64,000 bases of DNA from Alloyangia pacifica (GTDB lineage Bacteria; Pseudomonadota; Alphaproteobacteria; Rhodobacterales; Rhodobacteraceae): positions 62,001 through 126,000 of the forward strand of contig NZ_JAIVKX010000016.1 of assembly GCF_020524285.1 (NCBI RefSeq), in the 5' to 3' direction. Shown here one piece after another: positions 36,336 to 44,884 of this stretch (its first letter is position 1; each line of letters starts with the position of its first letter). The notes beneath the pieces were generated by a model. That model did not search any database and was not told the origin of the DNA. It was given only the letters and a program-made list of their open reading frames with translations. The position numbers and the translations under genes are program-made.

Positions 36336-37436
36336 CTATGACCGGCGCACCTCAACGAGCTCTAACTCCGACAGCGCGATCTCTTCGACTATTTCGTCCT
36401 CTCGAAAGCTCACCAAGACCGACGTGGGCGAGGACGCCGCCCGCTCGAGCAGCACCTCCCCGAGCCGGTCCCCGTGTCGCGCAACAAGCGTGACGGAGAC
36501 GGACCCGCCTTCCGCCGCCTTCGGTGCCTGTGCTGAGGGTTGGGCCGTCCCGGGAAGAGAGGGTTGGTGGAGAGTTTGGTCCGACAGCTCCGGCGGCCCG
36601 CTTGGGTGATCTGTTTCGCCCACCTCGCTCAAGAGCGGGTGCACCTCCATTGCGAGACCCTGCGCCTCGACCGCCTCATGCGGCACCTCTTCGTGTTCGA
36701 TGGTGGGCTGGGATGGACTCTGAGCGGCGGTTCCTAAGGAGCCAGACGCGATGCTGGATTTCAGCGCCGCGACCGACGCCCGCGAAATTTCCGTCGGGTC
36801 TGTCTCGGCGAGATAGACCCGAACCGCTTCCGCGTCATCCTTCCAAAGCGCATGCAGGTCGGACAGCGTTCGGATCGTCACGTTCTGCGCAGCTGCCGCC
36901 CGCAACTCCTCCGGCATCTGCGCGAGTGCCGCAAAACGCGAAATTGCCGCCTCGCTCCAGCCGAGCGCGTCCGCAATCGCGCTGCGCGACTGGCCTGCCG
37001 CGCGCATGGCGGCCACCGCCTCAGCGACCTCCAGCGTCGTCAGGTCCGCCCGCTGAACATTCTCCGTCAGCTGCGCCATGCGCAATTCTGCGGTCATTTC
37101 GCGGATGACCACCGGGATGGTTTTGAGCCCTGCGCGCTGCGCGGCCTGGAACCGGCGCTCTCCCATGATGATCCGATGCTTGCCGTCCTCATCCGAAGGC
37201 TGCACCGTGATCGCCTGCAGAATGCCCTGCGCCTTGATGCTCGCAGACAGGGAGGCGAGCTGCTCCTCGTCGAAATGGCGTCGCGGCTGCTCCGGATCGG
37301 CCACGATTTCCTCGAGAGGCATCTCCCGCTGCGCCGGAGGCAAAGGCGCGTTCTTGCGCATCAAGGCGCTCAGCTGTCCGCTGGCGGCGAGACGGTCCAA
37401 GGTCTCCGTCGTGCTGTTGAACTTCTTGGGAGCCAT
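36336..37436 (-). CDS. parB: ParB-family partition protein
   Basis: 366 residues from ATG 37436. The ParB/Spo0J N-terminal CTPase-type domain is visible (ADPEQPRRHFDEEQLASLSASIKAQGILQ, then GERRFQAAQRAGLKTIPVVIRE) with a helix-turn-helix (SRSAIADALGWSEAAISRFAAL). The C-terminal third is long, acidic and low complexity, ending in a KorB-like beta domain. It starts two bases after the parA stop, so the two are cotranscribed. Confidence 0.88.
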   Translation of the reverse strand: MAPKKFNSTTETLDRLAASGQLSALMRKNAPLPPAQREMPLEEIVADPEQPRRHFDEEQLASLSASIKAQGILQAITVQPSDEDGKHRIIMGERRFQAAQRAGLKTIPVVIREMTAELRMAQLTENVQRADLTTLEVAEAVAAMRAAGQSRSAIADALGWSEAAISRFAALAQMPEELRAAAAQNVTIRTLSDLHALWKDDAEAVRVYLAETDPTEISRASVAALKSSIASGSLGTAAQSPSQPTIEHEEVPHEAVEAQGLAMEVHPLLSEVGETDHPSGPPELSDQTLHQPSLPGTAQPSAQAPKAAEGGSVSVTLVARHGDRLGEVLLERAASSPTSVLVSFREDEIVEEIALSELELVEVRRS

Positions 37437-37438
37437 GG

Positions 37439-38182
37439 TCAGTCTTCCTTCTTCTTGATCGCCTGCATGAACCATTCAAAAAATGCGCCGAACTCGGCCG
37501 CGGCTTCCTTGCCGCTCCGCGTCGGTACGTCGAACACCGGGATGCCCTGCGCCTCGGCTTCCTCGTAGCCGGTGCGATTGCGGATCGCGTGCGGGATGAT
37601 CAGGTTTGCGTAGGCCTCGATCACCTGGCGCAGGGTCTCGCGCTCGGTCTTCTTCACCGCGTCGAACCGCGACGGCAGAAGACCGAGAAACCCGATTTCC
37701 TTGTTGATCTGCTGCACCTGCACATAGGCGCGGAGCACCGCCTCGACGCCATCGAGCGAAAACCGCTTGAGCTCGATCGGTGCCAGCATGAAGTCCGCCG
37801 AGATGAGGGCGCCATATACCAACCCGGTGAAGGCGGGCGGCGTGTCGATGATGCAGAAATCCGCACCGCCCAATCCGCCAAGGACCTCGACCGCTGAGCG
37901 CAGGCCTACATCGTCCGAGTTGACCGGCACATCGCGGTCTCCCTCGATCAGCACCAGTTCGCCCGGTACCACGGTGAACTCTGGGGTCTTGCGGCTATCG
38001 ACCATCTCCAGCGCATTGCCGATAATCCGCGCACCCTGCAGCGCGCTGGTCAGGTTTCGCTGCCCATCGAGATCGACCGCGATCACCGAATAACCGTCAC
38101 GTATGAGATAATAGGCGAGTTGCGACGCAGTGGTTGTCTTGCCCACCCCGCCCTTGTTGTTTGCGATGACGATCGTCTGCAC
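37439..38182 (-). CDS. parA: ParA-family partition ATPase
   Basis: 247 residues from a GTG at 38182, with GGAG six bases upstream; the open frame to 38464 adds non-homologous residues. The deviant Walker A motif NNKGGVGKTTTASQLAYYL begins at residue 8, Walker B is FCIIDTPPAFTG. No N-terminal DNA-binding extension is present, so this is a short ParA that relies on ParB for autoregulation. With parB it forms a partition operon separate from the repABC genes at 63776. Confidence 0.9.
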   Translation of the reverse strand: MQTIVIANNKGGVGKTTTASQLAYYLIRDGYSVIAVDLDGQRNLTSALQGARIIGNALEMVDSRKTPEFTVVPGELVLIEGDRDVPVNSDDVGLRSAVEVLGGLGGADFCIIDTPPAFTGLVYGALISADFMLAPIELKRFSLDGVEAVLRAYVQVQQINKEIGFLGLLPSRFDAVKKTERETLRQVIEAYANLIIPHAIRNRTGYEEAEAQGIPVFDVPTRSGKEAAAEFGAFFEWFMQAIKKKED

Positions 38183-38498
38183 CGCCTGCTCCTTTCCTGT
38201 CGTTCCAAATGGAGCCGCAGCGCAGGGGTGCGTCGCGGGCAAATCTGGCGCAGCGCTCCGGGCAGGTGCGCCCAAGATCAGACGTCCAGCGAGGATCGGC
38301 ATGCGGCAGGTTTGCAAAGGAACGATTAGGAAACCGTCCTCCCTCCGGCCTGTCATAAGCGCGGCGCCCGACATGCCGGGCGGCTGACCGGGGGCCTGGG
38401 AGCCGCGGCGAGACGAACGTCTCGGCGCGGCAAAATTTGGGACCCGGTCGCGTGACGGCGCCACTCAATGCACACGCTTAAGGAGAGCACAAACGCAA

Positions 38499-38526
38499 AG
38501 AGACCCGCGGATGCGGGCCCCTCTCT
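38499..38526 (-). terminator. Hairpin after ardC
   Basis: CCCGC/GCGGG (38504-38508 with 38513-38517) with a 4-base loop; on the minus strand it is followed by TCTCTTTGCG. It is a short, moderately convincing terminator 28 bases after the ardC stop. Confidence 0.45.
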
Positions 38527-38544
38527 TTATCGGCTTGATTTCGC

Positions 38545-39429
38545 TTACGCCGCGACAGCTTGGCTCCGACCGGCCTCCGCCGCCGCAATCAGAAAATCCG
38601 CCGCCTTTTGCGCAGCGCTTGCTGCCCTGAAGATCGCGCGCTTGTCCTCTTTCAGCGCCTTGAGCCAGTCCTCGAGGTAAGAGGCCGCCTCCTCGATGGT
38701 CGGCTCGATGCCGATTTTCGCCCCGAGGAAGCAGCTGCCGATCTCAGCAATGAGCTCTTCGCGCGCATGGTCGGCCTTGGTCGATCCGAGCTTGAAACGG
38801 TCCAGCCGCGAGCGATGGCCTGACCAGTGGATTCCTTCATGGCAGAGGGTTGCCGCGTGCGCCTCGGGAGAAATGAATGCCGAAACCGGCGGCATCTGGA
38901 TACGGTCTTCCGAGGGAATGTAGCAGGCCCGGTCGCCGCCATAGGTAATCTTTGCGCCGATCGCGGCAAAGAACGCGTCGACCTCCGGCAGGGCTTGCGT
39001 GCCAAGATCCTCCTGCACGTCGGGCACGCCATAGTAGTGGTCGGGCAGACCCTCGATTTGGTCAGCATTGAAAACCCGGTAGGCCCGGGCATAGGGAATG
39101 GTCACCTCATCGCCCGCATCGTTCTCCCGCGCAATCGTGCCGTATTTGACCACCGTGGAAGATTTCGAGCCCTTGCGCACATGCGCGCCAAGGTCCTTGG
39201 CCTGCCGGAATGTGAACCAATGCGCCGAGGTAAATCCGTTCGACTGCGCAGCCAGCCAAAGCATCAGCACGTTGATGCCGCGGTAGGGCTCGCCGCTGGA
39301 GCGCAGGGGGAACTGACCGGTCTGACCACCGCCGGACCACGGTTGCCGCCACGGCGCGGTGCCTGCCTCCATCGCGTCGATGATCTGATCGGTGACGTGC
39401 TGGTAGATGTCGAAATCGGACTTTGCCAT
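38545..39429 (-). CDS. ardC: ArdC-type antirestriction protein (ssDNA-binding domain plus zincin metallopeptidase)
   Basis: 294 residues. The N-terminal domain (residues 5-125) has APWRQPWSGGG and YRGINVLMLWLAAQ; the C-terminal zincin domain has HEGIHWSGHRSRLDR with the HExxH-type zinc site and a downstream EELIAEIGS glutamate. ArdC proteins bind single-stranded DNA and protect entering plasmids from type I restriction. A ribosome-binding site, GGAGGCC, precedes the ATG. Upstream lies a repeat with an imperfect hairpin that may act as a promoter on single-stranded DNA. Confidence 0.88.
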   Translation of the reverse strand: MAKSDFDIYQHVTDQIIDAMEAGTAPWRQPWSGGGQTGQFPLRSSGEPYRGINVLMLWLAAQSNGFTSAHWFTFRQAKDLGAHVRKGSKSSTVVKYGTIARENDAGDEVTIPYARAYRVFNADQIEGLPDHYYGVPDVQEDLGTQALPEVDAFFAAIGAKITYGGDRACYIPSEDRIQMPPVSAFISPEAHAATLCHEGIHWSGHRSRLDRFKLGSTKADHAREELIAEIGSCFLGAKIGIEPTIEEAASYLEDWLKALKEDKRAIFRAASAAQKAADFLIAAAEAGRSQAVAA

Positions 39430-39447
39430 TTGTGGCCTCCTGTCTGG

Positions 39448-40224
39448 TGAGGCGGTCGGGCTTGGTGCCTGCGTCCCGCCGATGGGCTCGGCCTCGCCAC
39501 TCTGATTTGGCGAAAACCATGTTTTCGGCGGAACAGAGTGGGGTGGGCGAAGCCCGACCCACGGGCCTGAGCCGGACAGTCAAAGGATCGCAGACGGGGA
39601 TGGTGCGGCCCGCAGGCCGAAGGCCGAGGACACGGTCCACGGCGGAGACGACGCGCAGCGCGCGGCGCTTGTCTTTTGACTTTTCGGGGCAGGTCTGTTG
39701 GCGGACAATCTATTGGATGATGCCAGGGCGGGGGTGAGCGGGCGCAGCCCGTCGATCCCCCGCCCTGACTTTCGAGATCATGCGAGGCGCGCGCCTCGCG
39801 CGGCTCTCCATCTCTATCATCCGAATGAACATTCCCGACATTCCGCTGACTATCTGACCCCGCAACAGGCCGAGCATCGCGAGGGAAGACCGTCACCCGA
39901 AGGGACGAGACTTGCCCTCTGTATCGACCATGCCGGCGCGACGCGGCCGGGCTCGTAAAGACCGGACGCATCGCACTTGGCCGGCAGGGAGATCAGGGGG
40001 CAAGGCTCGGGGAGCGCTCCGGCAACGCCGGGGCGTTCCTAGGGCCCGATCCTGGATGTCCCCGGTCGCGGGCAACTGCACGCGACAGGGGACGGCCGGG
40101 AGTTGCCTAGGCCTCCGATCCGCGTGACAAAGAATTGCCGACGGGCCACACTTTCTCTAGCTCTATATGCATGACGCCCGGCTCCGAAAACGTGACCTGC
40201 CTTGCCGCCTATCGCGCGGAGAGG
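39448..40224. repeat. Large dispersed repeat, left copy
   Basis: The 714-bp core 39511-40224 matches 54949-55662 base for base in length, with only scattered substitutions; 39448-39809 also matches 60759-61119. It ends inside the first codons of a small ORF at 40171. No transposase, long terminal repeat or target duplication was seen, so it is not a standard insertion sequence. Confidence 0.85.
39497..39541 (-). promoter_or_regulatory. Imperfect hairpin upstream of ardC, candidate ssDNA promoter
   Basis: CCACTCTG (39497-39504) pairs with CAGAGTGG (39534-39541); a symmetric 6x6 internal loop separates it from a second stem, CGAAAAC/GTTTTCG, with a CAT loop. Two helices with an unpaired middle resemble Frpo, the F-plasmid single-strand promoter. 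It is 67 bases upstream of the ardC ATG. The copy at 60809-60853 is intact; the one near 54942-54979 keeps the inner stem and part of the outer one. Confidence 0.5.
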
Positions 40225-40272
40225 ACACCTGCGACCCGTCAGTTGCAGACAACAACGGATAGTAACGGGTAA
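40171..40272 (+). CDS. Small ORF (33 residues) starting inside the repeat
   Basis: The first 18 codons (MTPGSENVTCLAAYRAER) are repeat-derived and identical to those of the ORF at 55609; the rest is unique. No function is known. It may be a truncated version of the 66-residue protein at 55609. Confidence 0.3.
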   Translation: MTPGSENVTCLAAYRAERTPATRQLQTTTDSNG

Positions 40273-40403
40273 CAGTGGACAATAGCGCCGCTACGCCCTA
40301 TGTACTTGGGCATAGAAGTTCGTGATCGACTGAAAGAGCTTCCCCGCCACCGTCAGGTGGTCCAACCGGAAGGGTGGATAGTTAAGAGGATGTCGAGTTA
40401 GCC

Positions 40404-40425
40404 AAGGGGTCCTCGCGGGCCCCTT
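40404..40425. terminator. Hairpin after the hypothetical gene at 40434
   Basis: 9-bp arms AAGGGGTCC / GGGCCCCTT (one G.U pair) with a TCGC loop, eight bases past the stop codon. U-tracts are weak on both sides. Confidence 0.5.
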
Positions 40426-40433
40426 CGGTGTTT

Positions 40434-41015
40434 CTAACGCCTGTACTTCACCATGCGGCCCTTGAGGCCCTCGGACAATACAGCCGCCAGCTTGGTCTTG
40501 GTGCCCTTTTGCGGTTGCACCGTGTGGTAAGCGCTTTCGACGAAAAGCTCCAAGTGATGCCGCGCCCCATTGTAGCGGCCCTTCTTGCGGCGGACCTTGA
40601 AGAAGGCAGTGTAGCACAGCCCGTCCTCGGCGATGAAGGACATGTTGTAAACAGCATAGTTGCGTTCGCTGGCCGTGACGTACAGGCGATGCTGATCGAG
40701 GGCGCGCATCAGGTCGGGAAGGTTATGGGAGGCCTCAAGCCGCGCCATATCGAGGACACGCGGGCGGGTGCCGTCCATGATGCGCAACAGACCGCCCGGG
40801 TGGGCCATGTCGAGATTGGTAGTCCAGCAGTGGCAGCTGTAATTAATCAGCAGGCCGATGCTTTCACCCTCGGGCAGGATCCAGCGTTCGACATGCGGGG
40901 CGAGGTGCTGGACCTCGATCTCCTCCGCGTCGATGTGGACGAGACCCAAATCCGCGCATGGAGCCCCATCCCGGGTCAGCAGTTCTCCGGCGGGTGAAAG
41001 GTAATATGATCTCAT
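40434..41015 (-). CDS. Hypothetical protein, 193 residues
   Basis: The likely start is ATG 41015 (MRSYYLSPAGELLTRDGAPC), although its ribosome-binding site is poor and the frame runs to 41066. The product looks globular with aromatic-rich segments (VYNMSFIAEDGLCYTAFFKVRRKKGRYNG) and a basic C-terminus. No family was recognised. It faces the left repeat and its hairpin terminator is at 40404. Confidence 0.55.
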   Translation of the reverse strand: MRSYYLSPAGELLTRDGAPCADLGLVHIDAEEIEVQHLAPHVERWILPEGESIGLLINYSCHCWTTNLDMAHPGGLLRIMDGTRPRVLDMARLEASHNLPDLMRALDQHRLYVTASERNYAVYNMSFIAEDGLCYTAFFKVRRKKGRYNGARHHLELFVESAYHTVQPQKGTKTKLAAVLSEGLKGRMVKYRR

Positions 41016-41419
41016 GCGATGGACGTACCACCAGCGGCAGAGAAGCCGCCAGCGCGATTTACGCAAATGCTGCGCAAGAGTTCGCGCCCGAAGGCGCGGT
41101 CTTGGAAGGGGACGAAGAGAGCTTCGGCGCAGAGCTGCCGTTTAGGTTTTGCGCGGCGAAGGTCGGTAGCGAGCCCTTTCGCGACGTTCGCATTGTGCCA
41201 TCTTGCTCGATCTGTTTGCGACCGCAGAAAAGCTTACCAACCATGAACCCGGCGAGATCAGCCGTGCGTAGGGAGCGTTTGCAGCATGTGGCGAACTCGA
41301 CCCAAACGAACCGGTTCCACGCGGTTTCGTCATGCCTAAGGACCGCGCATGTCACGCCCTCCTTCATCAGGGCAACCGAGACACATGACATCGCCTGTTG
41401 ATGATCGTACTTCTTTCGG
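41016..41419. other. Intergenic, nothing supported
   Basis: Open frames here, including one of 110 codons on the minus strand, have no recognisable family. Confidence 0.4.
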
Positions 41420-43525
41420 ATGGGATTTTCGGTTGACCAGATCTTACCATCTCTCGAGAGCTTTGGGCTCTGGTCCTACTGGATCATAGGTCTCGCCGCG
41501 CTGCTTGAAGCGGTCTTCGTGACCGGTGTCTTTCTTCCCGGAACGCTGGTGGTCGATGCGGGCGGTATTCTCGTGCAGCAGGGTGCGCTCGACTTTTTCG
41601 ACCTTGTCTGGTTCGTGGCCATTGGCTCAGTCGTCGGCGGTGAATTCAGCTATCGGCTTGGTCACCTGCTACTTCAACATGTGGCGAAGCGCAGGAAACT
41701 CGAAGACTCGGCCAGTTACAGGCGCGCTGTCCGGTTGTTCGAGCGCTACGGCGGTCTTGCGCTGGTGATGGGGCGTTTCCTCGGGCCTGTATCGGGGCTT
41801 GTGCCGCTTGCCGCCTCGGCTGCCGGGATGCCGCGACGGCGCTTTGCGCTGTGGAACGCCGTCAGCGGCGTGCCCTATGCACTTGTCCATGTCGGTTTCG
41901 GCTTTGTGATCGGGCATGTCGCCACCAGCTTTGGCCCATACGCCTCGAGGCTGGGGATCATCGCCGTGGTGGTACTGGTCGCAGTGCTGCTCTTGTGGTG
42001 GGTTGTCCTGCGGATCCTGCGCCTGCTGCCCTTCTTTATCTCTGTGCTCACCTCGGTCGCACACGCGATCCGCGACAATCCCGACGTTCGAAAATGGACA
42101 GCCAATCACCCAAAGACAGCTGCCTTTCTGGCAAGGCGGTTTGACAGGACGAGGTTTACCGGCCTGACAGCAACGGTTCTGGGCTGCGCGGCCGTTTATA
42201 TTCTCTGGATCTGGTGCGGGTCGGTCTTCGACTTTCTCATGGCCGATCCCATCGTGCTGATCGACACGCGGCTGGCGAGTCTCATCCACGCCTTTTGGTC
42301 GCCGGATCTGCTGCGCCTTGCCAGCCATGTGACCGCTCTTGGCGACTGGCGGGTCATCGCCTTGCTCGGAGCAGCGGCCGCTGTACTTCTGCTGGAGCGG
42401 CGGCGACCAGACCTGTTGCTGGGTCTCGGCGTCGCGCTGGCGGGGGATCTTGTCTCGGTCTTCCTGCTCAAGCGCATTTTCCACCGCCCGCGTTCCGATC
42501 TCGGTTTCTTCACCGAGGTCTCGGGGAGCTTCCCCTCCGGCCATGCCGGGCTGTCGGTCGCCTTCTACGGATTCTTGTTCTTCATCCTTTGGCGCGTGAA
42601 GCTGCTGCGCGCGCCCGTGGCCTTGGTCGGCGCTGTCACGCTGGCGTTTTTCGTCGGGCTGAGCCGGGTCTATCTCATAGAGCACTACCTGTCTGACGTG
42701 CTGAACGGCTGGCTCGTCGGGGCGATCTGGCTACTCGCCGGCGTGGCGGCCTCTGAGTGGTGGCGCGACAGCCGGTCGGTGCCGAAACGCCCCGAGCGAA
42801 GCGCGCTCGGGCGTATCGCGGTCCTCGGTCTTGCGGTGATCTCTGTCACCGGAGCGGCATGGCAGATCGCGACCTACGACAAGGCCCGCAATGTCCCGAT
42901 CCCTATGCAGGCGGACACCGAATTCGAAAGCATGGACAGGCTGATTGCGTCCGGGCATCTGCCCGGGGGGACCGAGTCCGTCGCCGGCACGGCGCTTGAG
43001 CCGATCAACGCGATGTTCCTCGCGCGCGACGTGGCGGCGGTTGAGTCCGCGCTGACCAAAGCGGAATGGGTGCGTGCGGCGGACCCAGACTTCGCGACCC
43101 TGACCCGGGCCGCGCTCGCGGCCTGGAGCAACGGAGCCGATGCAACCGCGCCGGTGACCCCCTATTTCTGGAACAACCTGCCAAACGATCTGGCTTTCCA
43201 GAAGCAGACCTCGGACGCGACCTTGCGCAAACGACACCACATCCGGCTGTGGCGCACCGATTTCGCCAATGCCGAGGGCCTGCGGCTGTTCGTTGGCGCC
43301 GCCAGCTTCGACGACGGTCTCAACTGGGGTGTCGACTGGGGCCTGCTGCACCACATCGATCCGAACGTCGATGCCGAGCGAGATGGGGTCGTGGCTGATC
43401 TCCAGGCCGCCGGGGAAGTCACCGCCAGTACAAACGTCCGGCTTTCCCAGCCTCGGCTCGGGCAGTCGGTGGCTGGTGATCCATGGTTCTCGGACGGTAT
43501 CGCCGCGGTGCTGACCCTGCGCTGA
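41420..43525 (+). CDS. Three-domain membrane protein: DedA (VTT), PAP2 phosphatase and LssY-like C-terminus
   Basis: 701 residues. Residues 1-195 form a DedA/VTT domain (FVTGVFLPGTLVVDAGG, then FGRF-type GRFLGPVSGLVPLAA). Residues 245-455 are a PAP2 phosphatase with the motifs KRIFHRPRSD, PSGHAG and SRVYLIEHYLSDVL. Residues 500-701 match the LssY C-terminal domain (FFWNNLPNDLAFQKQT-like segment, LRKRHHIRLWRT). A lipid flippase-like part plus lipid phosphatase suggests undecaprenyl phosphate or phospholipid recycling. It opens the metal cassette. Confidence 0.82.
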   Translation: MGFSVDQILPSLESFGLWSYWIIGLAALLEAVFVTGVFLPGTLVVDAGGILVQQGALDFFDLVWFVAIGSVVGGEFSYRLGHLLLQHVAKRRKLEDSASYRRAVRLFERYGGLALVMGRFLGPVSGLVPLAASAAGMPRRRFALWNAVSGVPYALVHVGFGFVIGHVATSFGPYASRLGIIAVVVLVAVLLLWWVVLRILRLLPFFISVLTSVAHAIRDNPDVRKWTANHPKTAAFLARRFDRTRFTGLTATVLGCAAVYILWIWCGSVFDFLMADPIVLIDTRLASLIHAFWSPDLLRLASHVTALGDWRVIALLGAAAAVLLLERRRPDLLLGLGVALAGDLVSVFLLKRIFHRPRSDLGFFTEVSGSFPSGHAGLSVAFYGFLFFILWRVKLLRAPVALVGAVTLAFFVGLSRVYLIEHYLSDVLNGWLVGAIWLLAGVAASEWWRDSRSVPKRPERSALGRIAVLGLAVISVTGAAWQIATYDKARNVPIPMQADTEFESMDRLIASGHLPGGTESVAGTALEPINAMFLARDVAAVESALTKAEWVRAADPDFATLTRAALAAWSNGADATAPVTPYFWNNLPNDLAFQKQTSDATLRKRHHIRLWRTDFANAEGLRLFVGAASFDDGLNWGVDWGLLHHIDPNVDAERDGVVADLQAAGEVTASTNVRLSQPRLGQSVAGDPWFSDGIAAVLTLR

Positions 43526-43533
43526 CGCCGGGC

Positions 43534-44754
43534 TCACCCGCGCTTCGGACCTCCGGCGAGCTGGCGTCGCAGCGGCAGCAGTCCGAGTACCGACACCGCT
43601 GCGAACCCCGCCCCGGCGAGGAAGGTGGCGGCGGAACCATAGGTTTCCCAGAGCGCCCCGGCCAGCAGGCTGGCGATCAGCAGGGCCACGCCGGTCACCA
43701 AGTTGAACATGCCGAAGGCGGTGCCGCGAAGCTCCTCGGGCACTGTCTCGGCGACGAGCGCCGACAGCAGGCCCTGCGTGAAGCCCATGTGCAGCCCCCA
43801 GGTCAGCAGGCCGACCGCGATCCCGGCAAGCCCCGGCGACAGCGCCAGAATAAGATCGGCCACGATGAGAAGGCCGAGCCCGCTAAGCAGCAGCCCCATC
43901 CTGCCGATCCGGTCTGACAGCACCCCCACCGGCCAGGCCGAGAGGGCGTAGGCGAGGTTCATCCCGACCAGCACCAGAGGCACCAGCATCAGCGGGGTGC
44001 CGGCGCTCTGCGCGCGCAGGATCAGGAAGGCCTCGCTGAACCGCGCGAGCGTGAAGAGCGCCGCGACGGCGACCACCCACCAGTAGACCGGACCCAGCAG
44101 CCGTAGCTCGGCCCGCGCAAGCGGATTGCGCACCTTGCGCCTTCCGGCGGGATGCGCGGGTTCCTTCACGATCCACAGGAGAAGCCCGACGGACAGGAAG
44201 GCTGGGAGGACGGCAATCCAGAACACGCTGCGGAAATCATTTGCGAACAGCCACATCAGGCCGATCGCCATGAGCGGGCCGAGAAACGCCCCCACCGTGT
44301 CGAGCGACTGGCGCAACCCAAAGGCCGCGCCGCGCATACCGGGCGGCGCGAGATCGGCGACCAGCGCATCGCGCGGCGCGCCGCGGATGCCTTTGCCCAC
44401 CCTGTCAATGAACCGGGCCGCGACCACCCAGCCGAGCGAAGAGGCCAGCGGGAACACCGGCTTGGTCACCGCCGCCAGCCCGTAGCCGAGCGCAGCCAGT
44501 TCCTTGCGTCGCCCGATCCGGTCCGAGAGTGCGCCGGAAAACACCTTGGTGATCGCGGCAGTGGCTTCGGCAATCCCCTCGATGACGCCGACCGCCAGCG
44601 TCGACGCACCAAGCCCGACCGTCAGGTAGACCGGCAGCAGCGCGTGGATCATCTCGGAGGAGACATCCATCAGCAGTGACACGAAACCCAGCGCCCAGAT
44701 GCCGGCGGGGAGGCGTTTCGTGACCCTCATGTCGTAATCGGTGGGCGCTGACAT
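43534..44754 (-). CDS. MFS transporter
   Basis: 406 residues, twelve predicted helices. MFS motif A is present (GALSDRIGRRKELAALGY) and repeats in the second half (GVLSDRIGRMGLLLSGL). Such MFS proteins are often found beside copper, mercury or arsenic genes in Alphaproteobacteria, with unknown substrate. It is convergent with the DedA-PAP2 gene, eight bases apart, and shares its strand with the glutaredoxin-MauE gene upstream. Confidence 0.82.
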   Translation of the reverse strand: MSAPTDYDMRVTKRLPAGIWALGFVSLLMDVSSEMIHALLPVYLTVGLGASTLAVGVIEGIAEATAAITKVFSGALSDRIGRRKELAALGYGLAAVTKPVFPLASSLGWVVAARFIDRVGKGIRGAPRDALVADLAPPGMRGAAFGLRQSLDTVGAFLGPLMAIGLMWLFANDFRSVFWIAVLPAFLSVGLLLWIVKEPAHPAGRRKVRNPLARAELRLLGPVYWWVVAVAALFTLARFSEAFLILRAQSAGTPLMLVPLVLVGMNLAYALSAWPVGVLSDRIGRMGLLLSGLGLLIVADLILALSPGLAGIAVGLLTWGLHMGFTQGLLSALVAETVPEELRGTAFGMFNLVTGVALLIASLLAGALWETYGSAATFLAGAGFAAVSVLGLLPLRRQLAGGPKRG

Positions 44755-44884
44755 GGGCGTGTCCGTCTTACTGCGATGTCGCGAAGAGACACCGGGACAG
44801 TTCGCAGGCGCAAGAGTGTTTCCGCTTGGACAGCGGCGTTCCGAGTGATTTCAAAGAGGTCGCTGAACGCTTGCGAGAAGCGGG

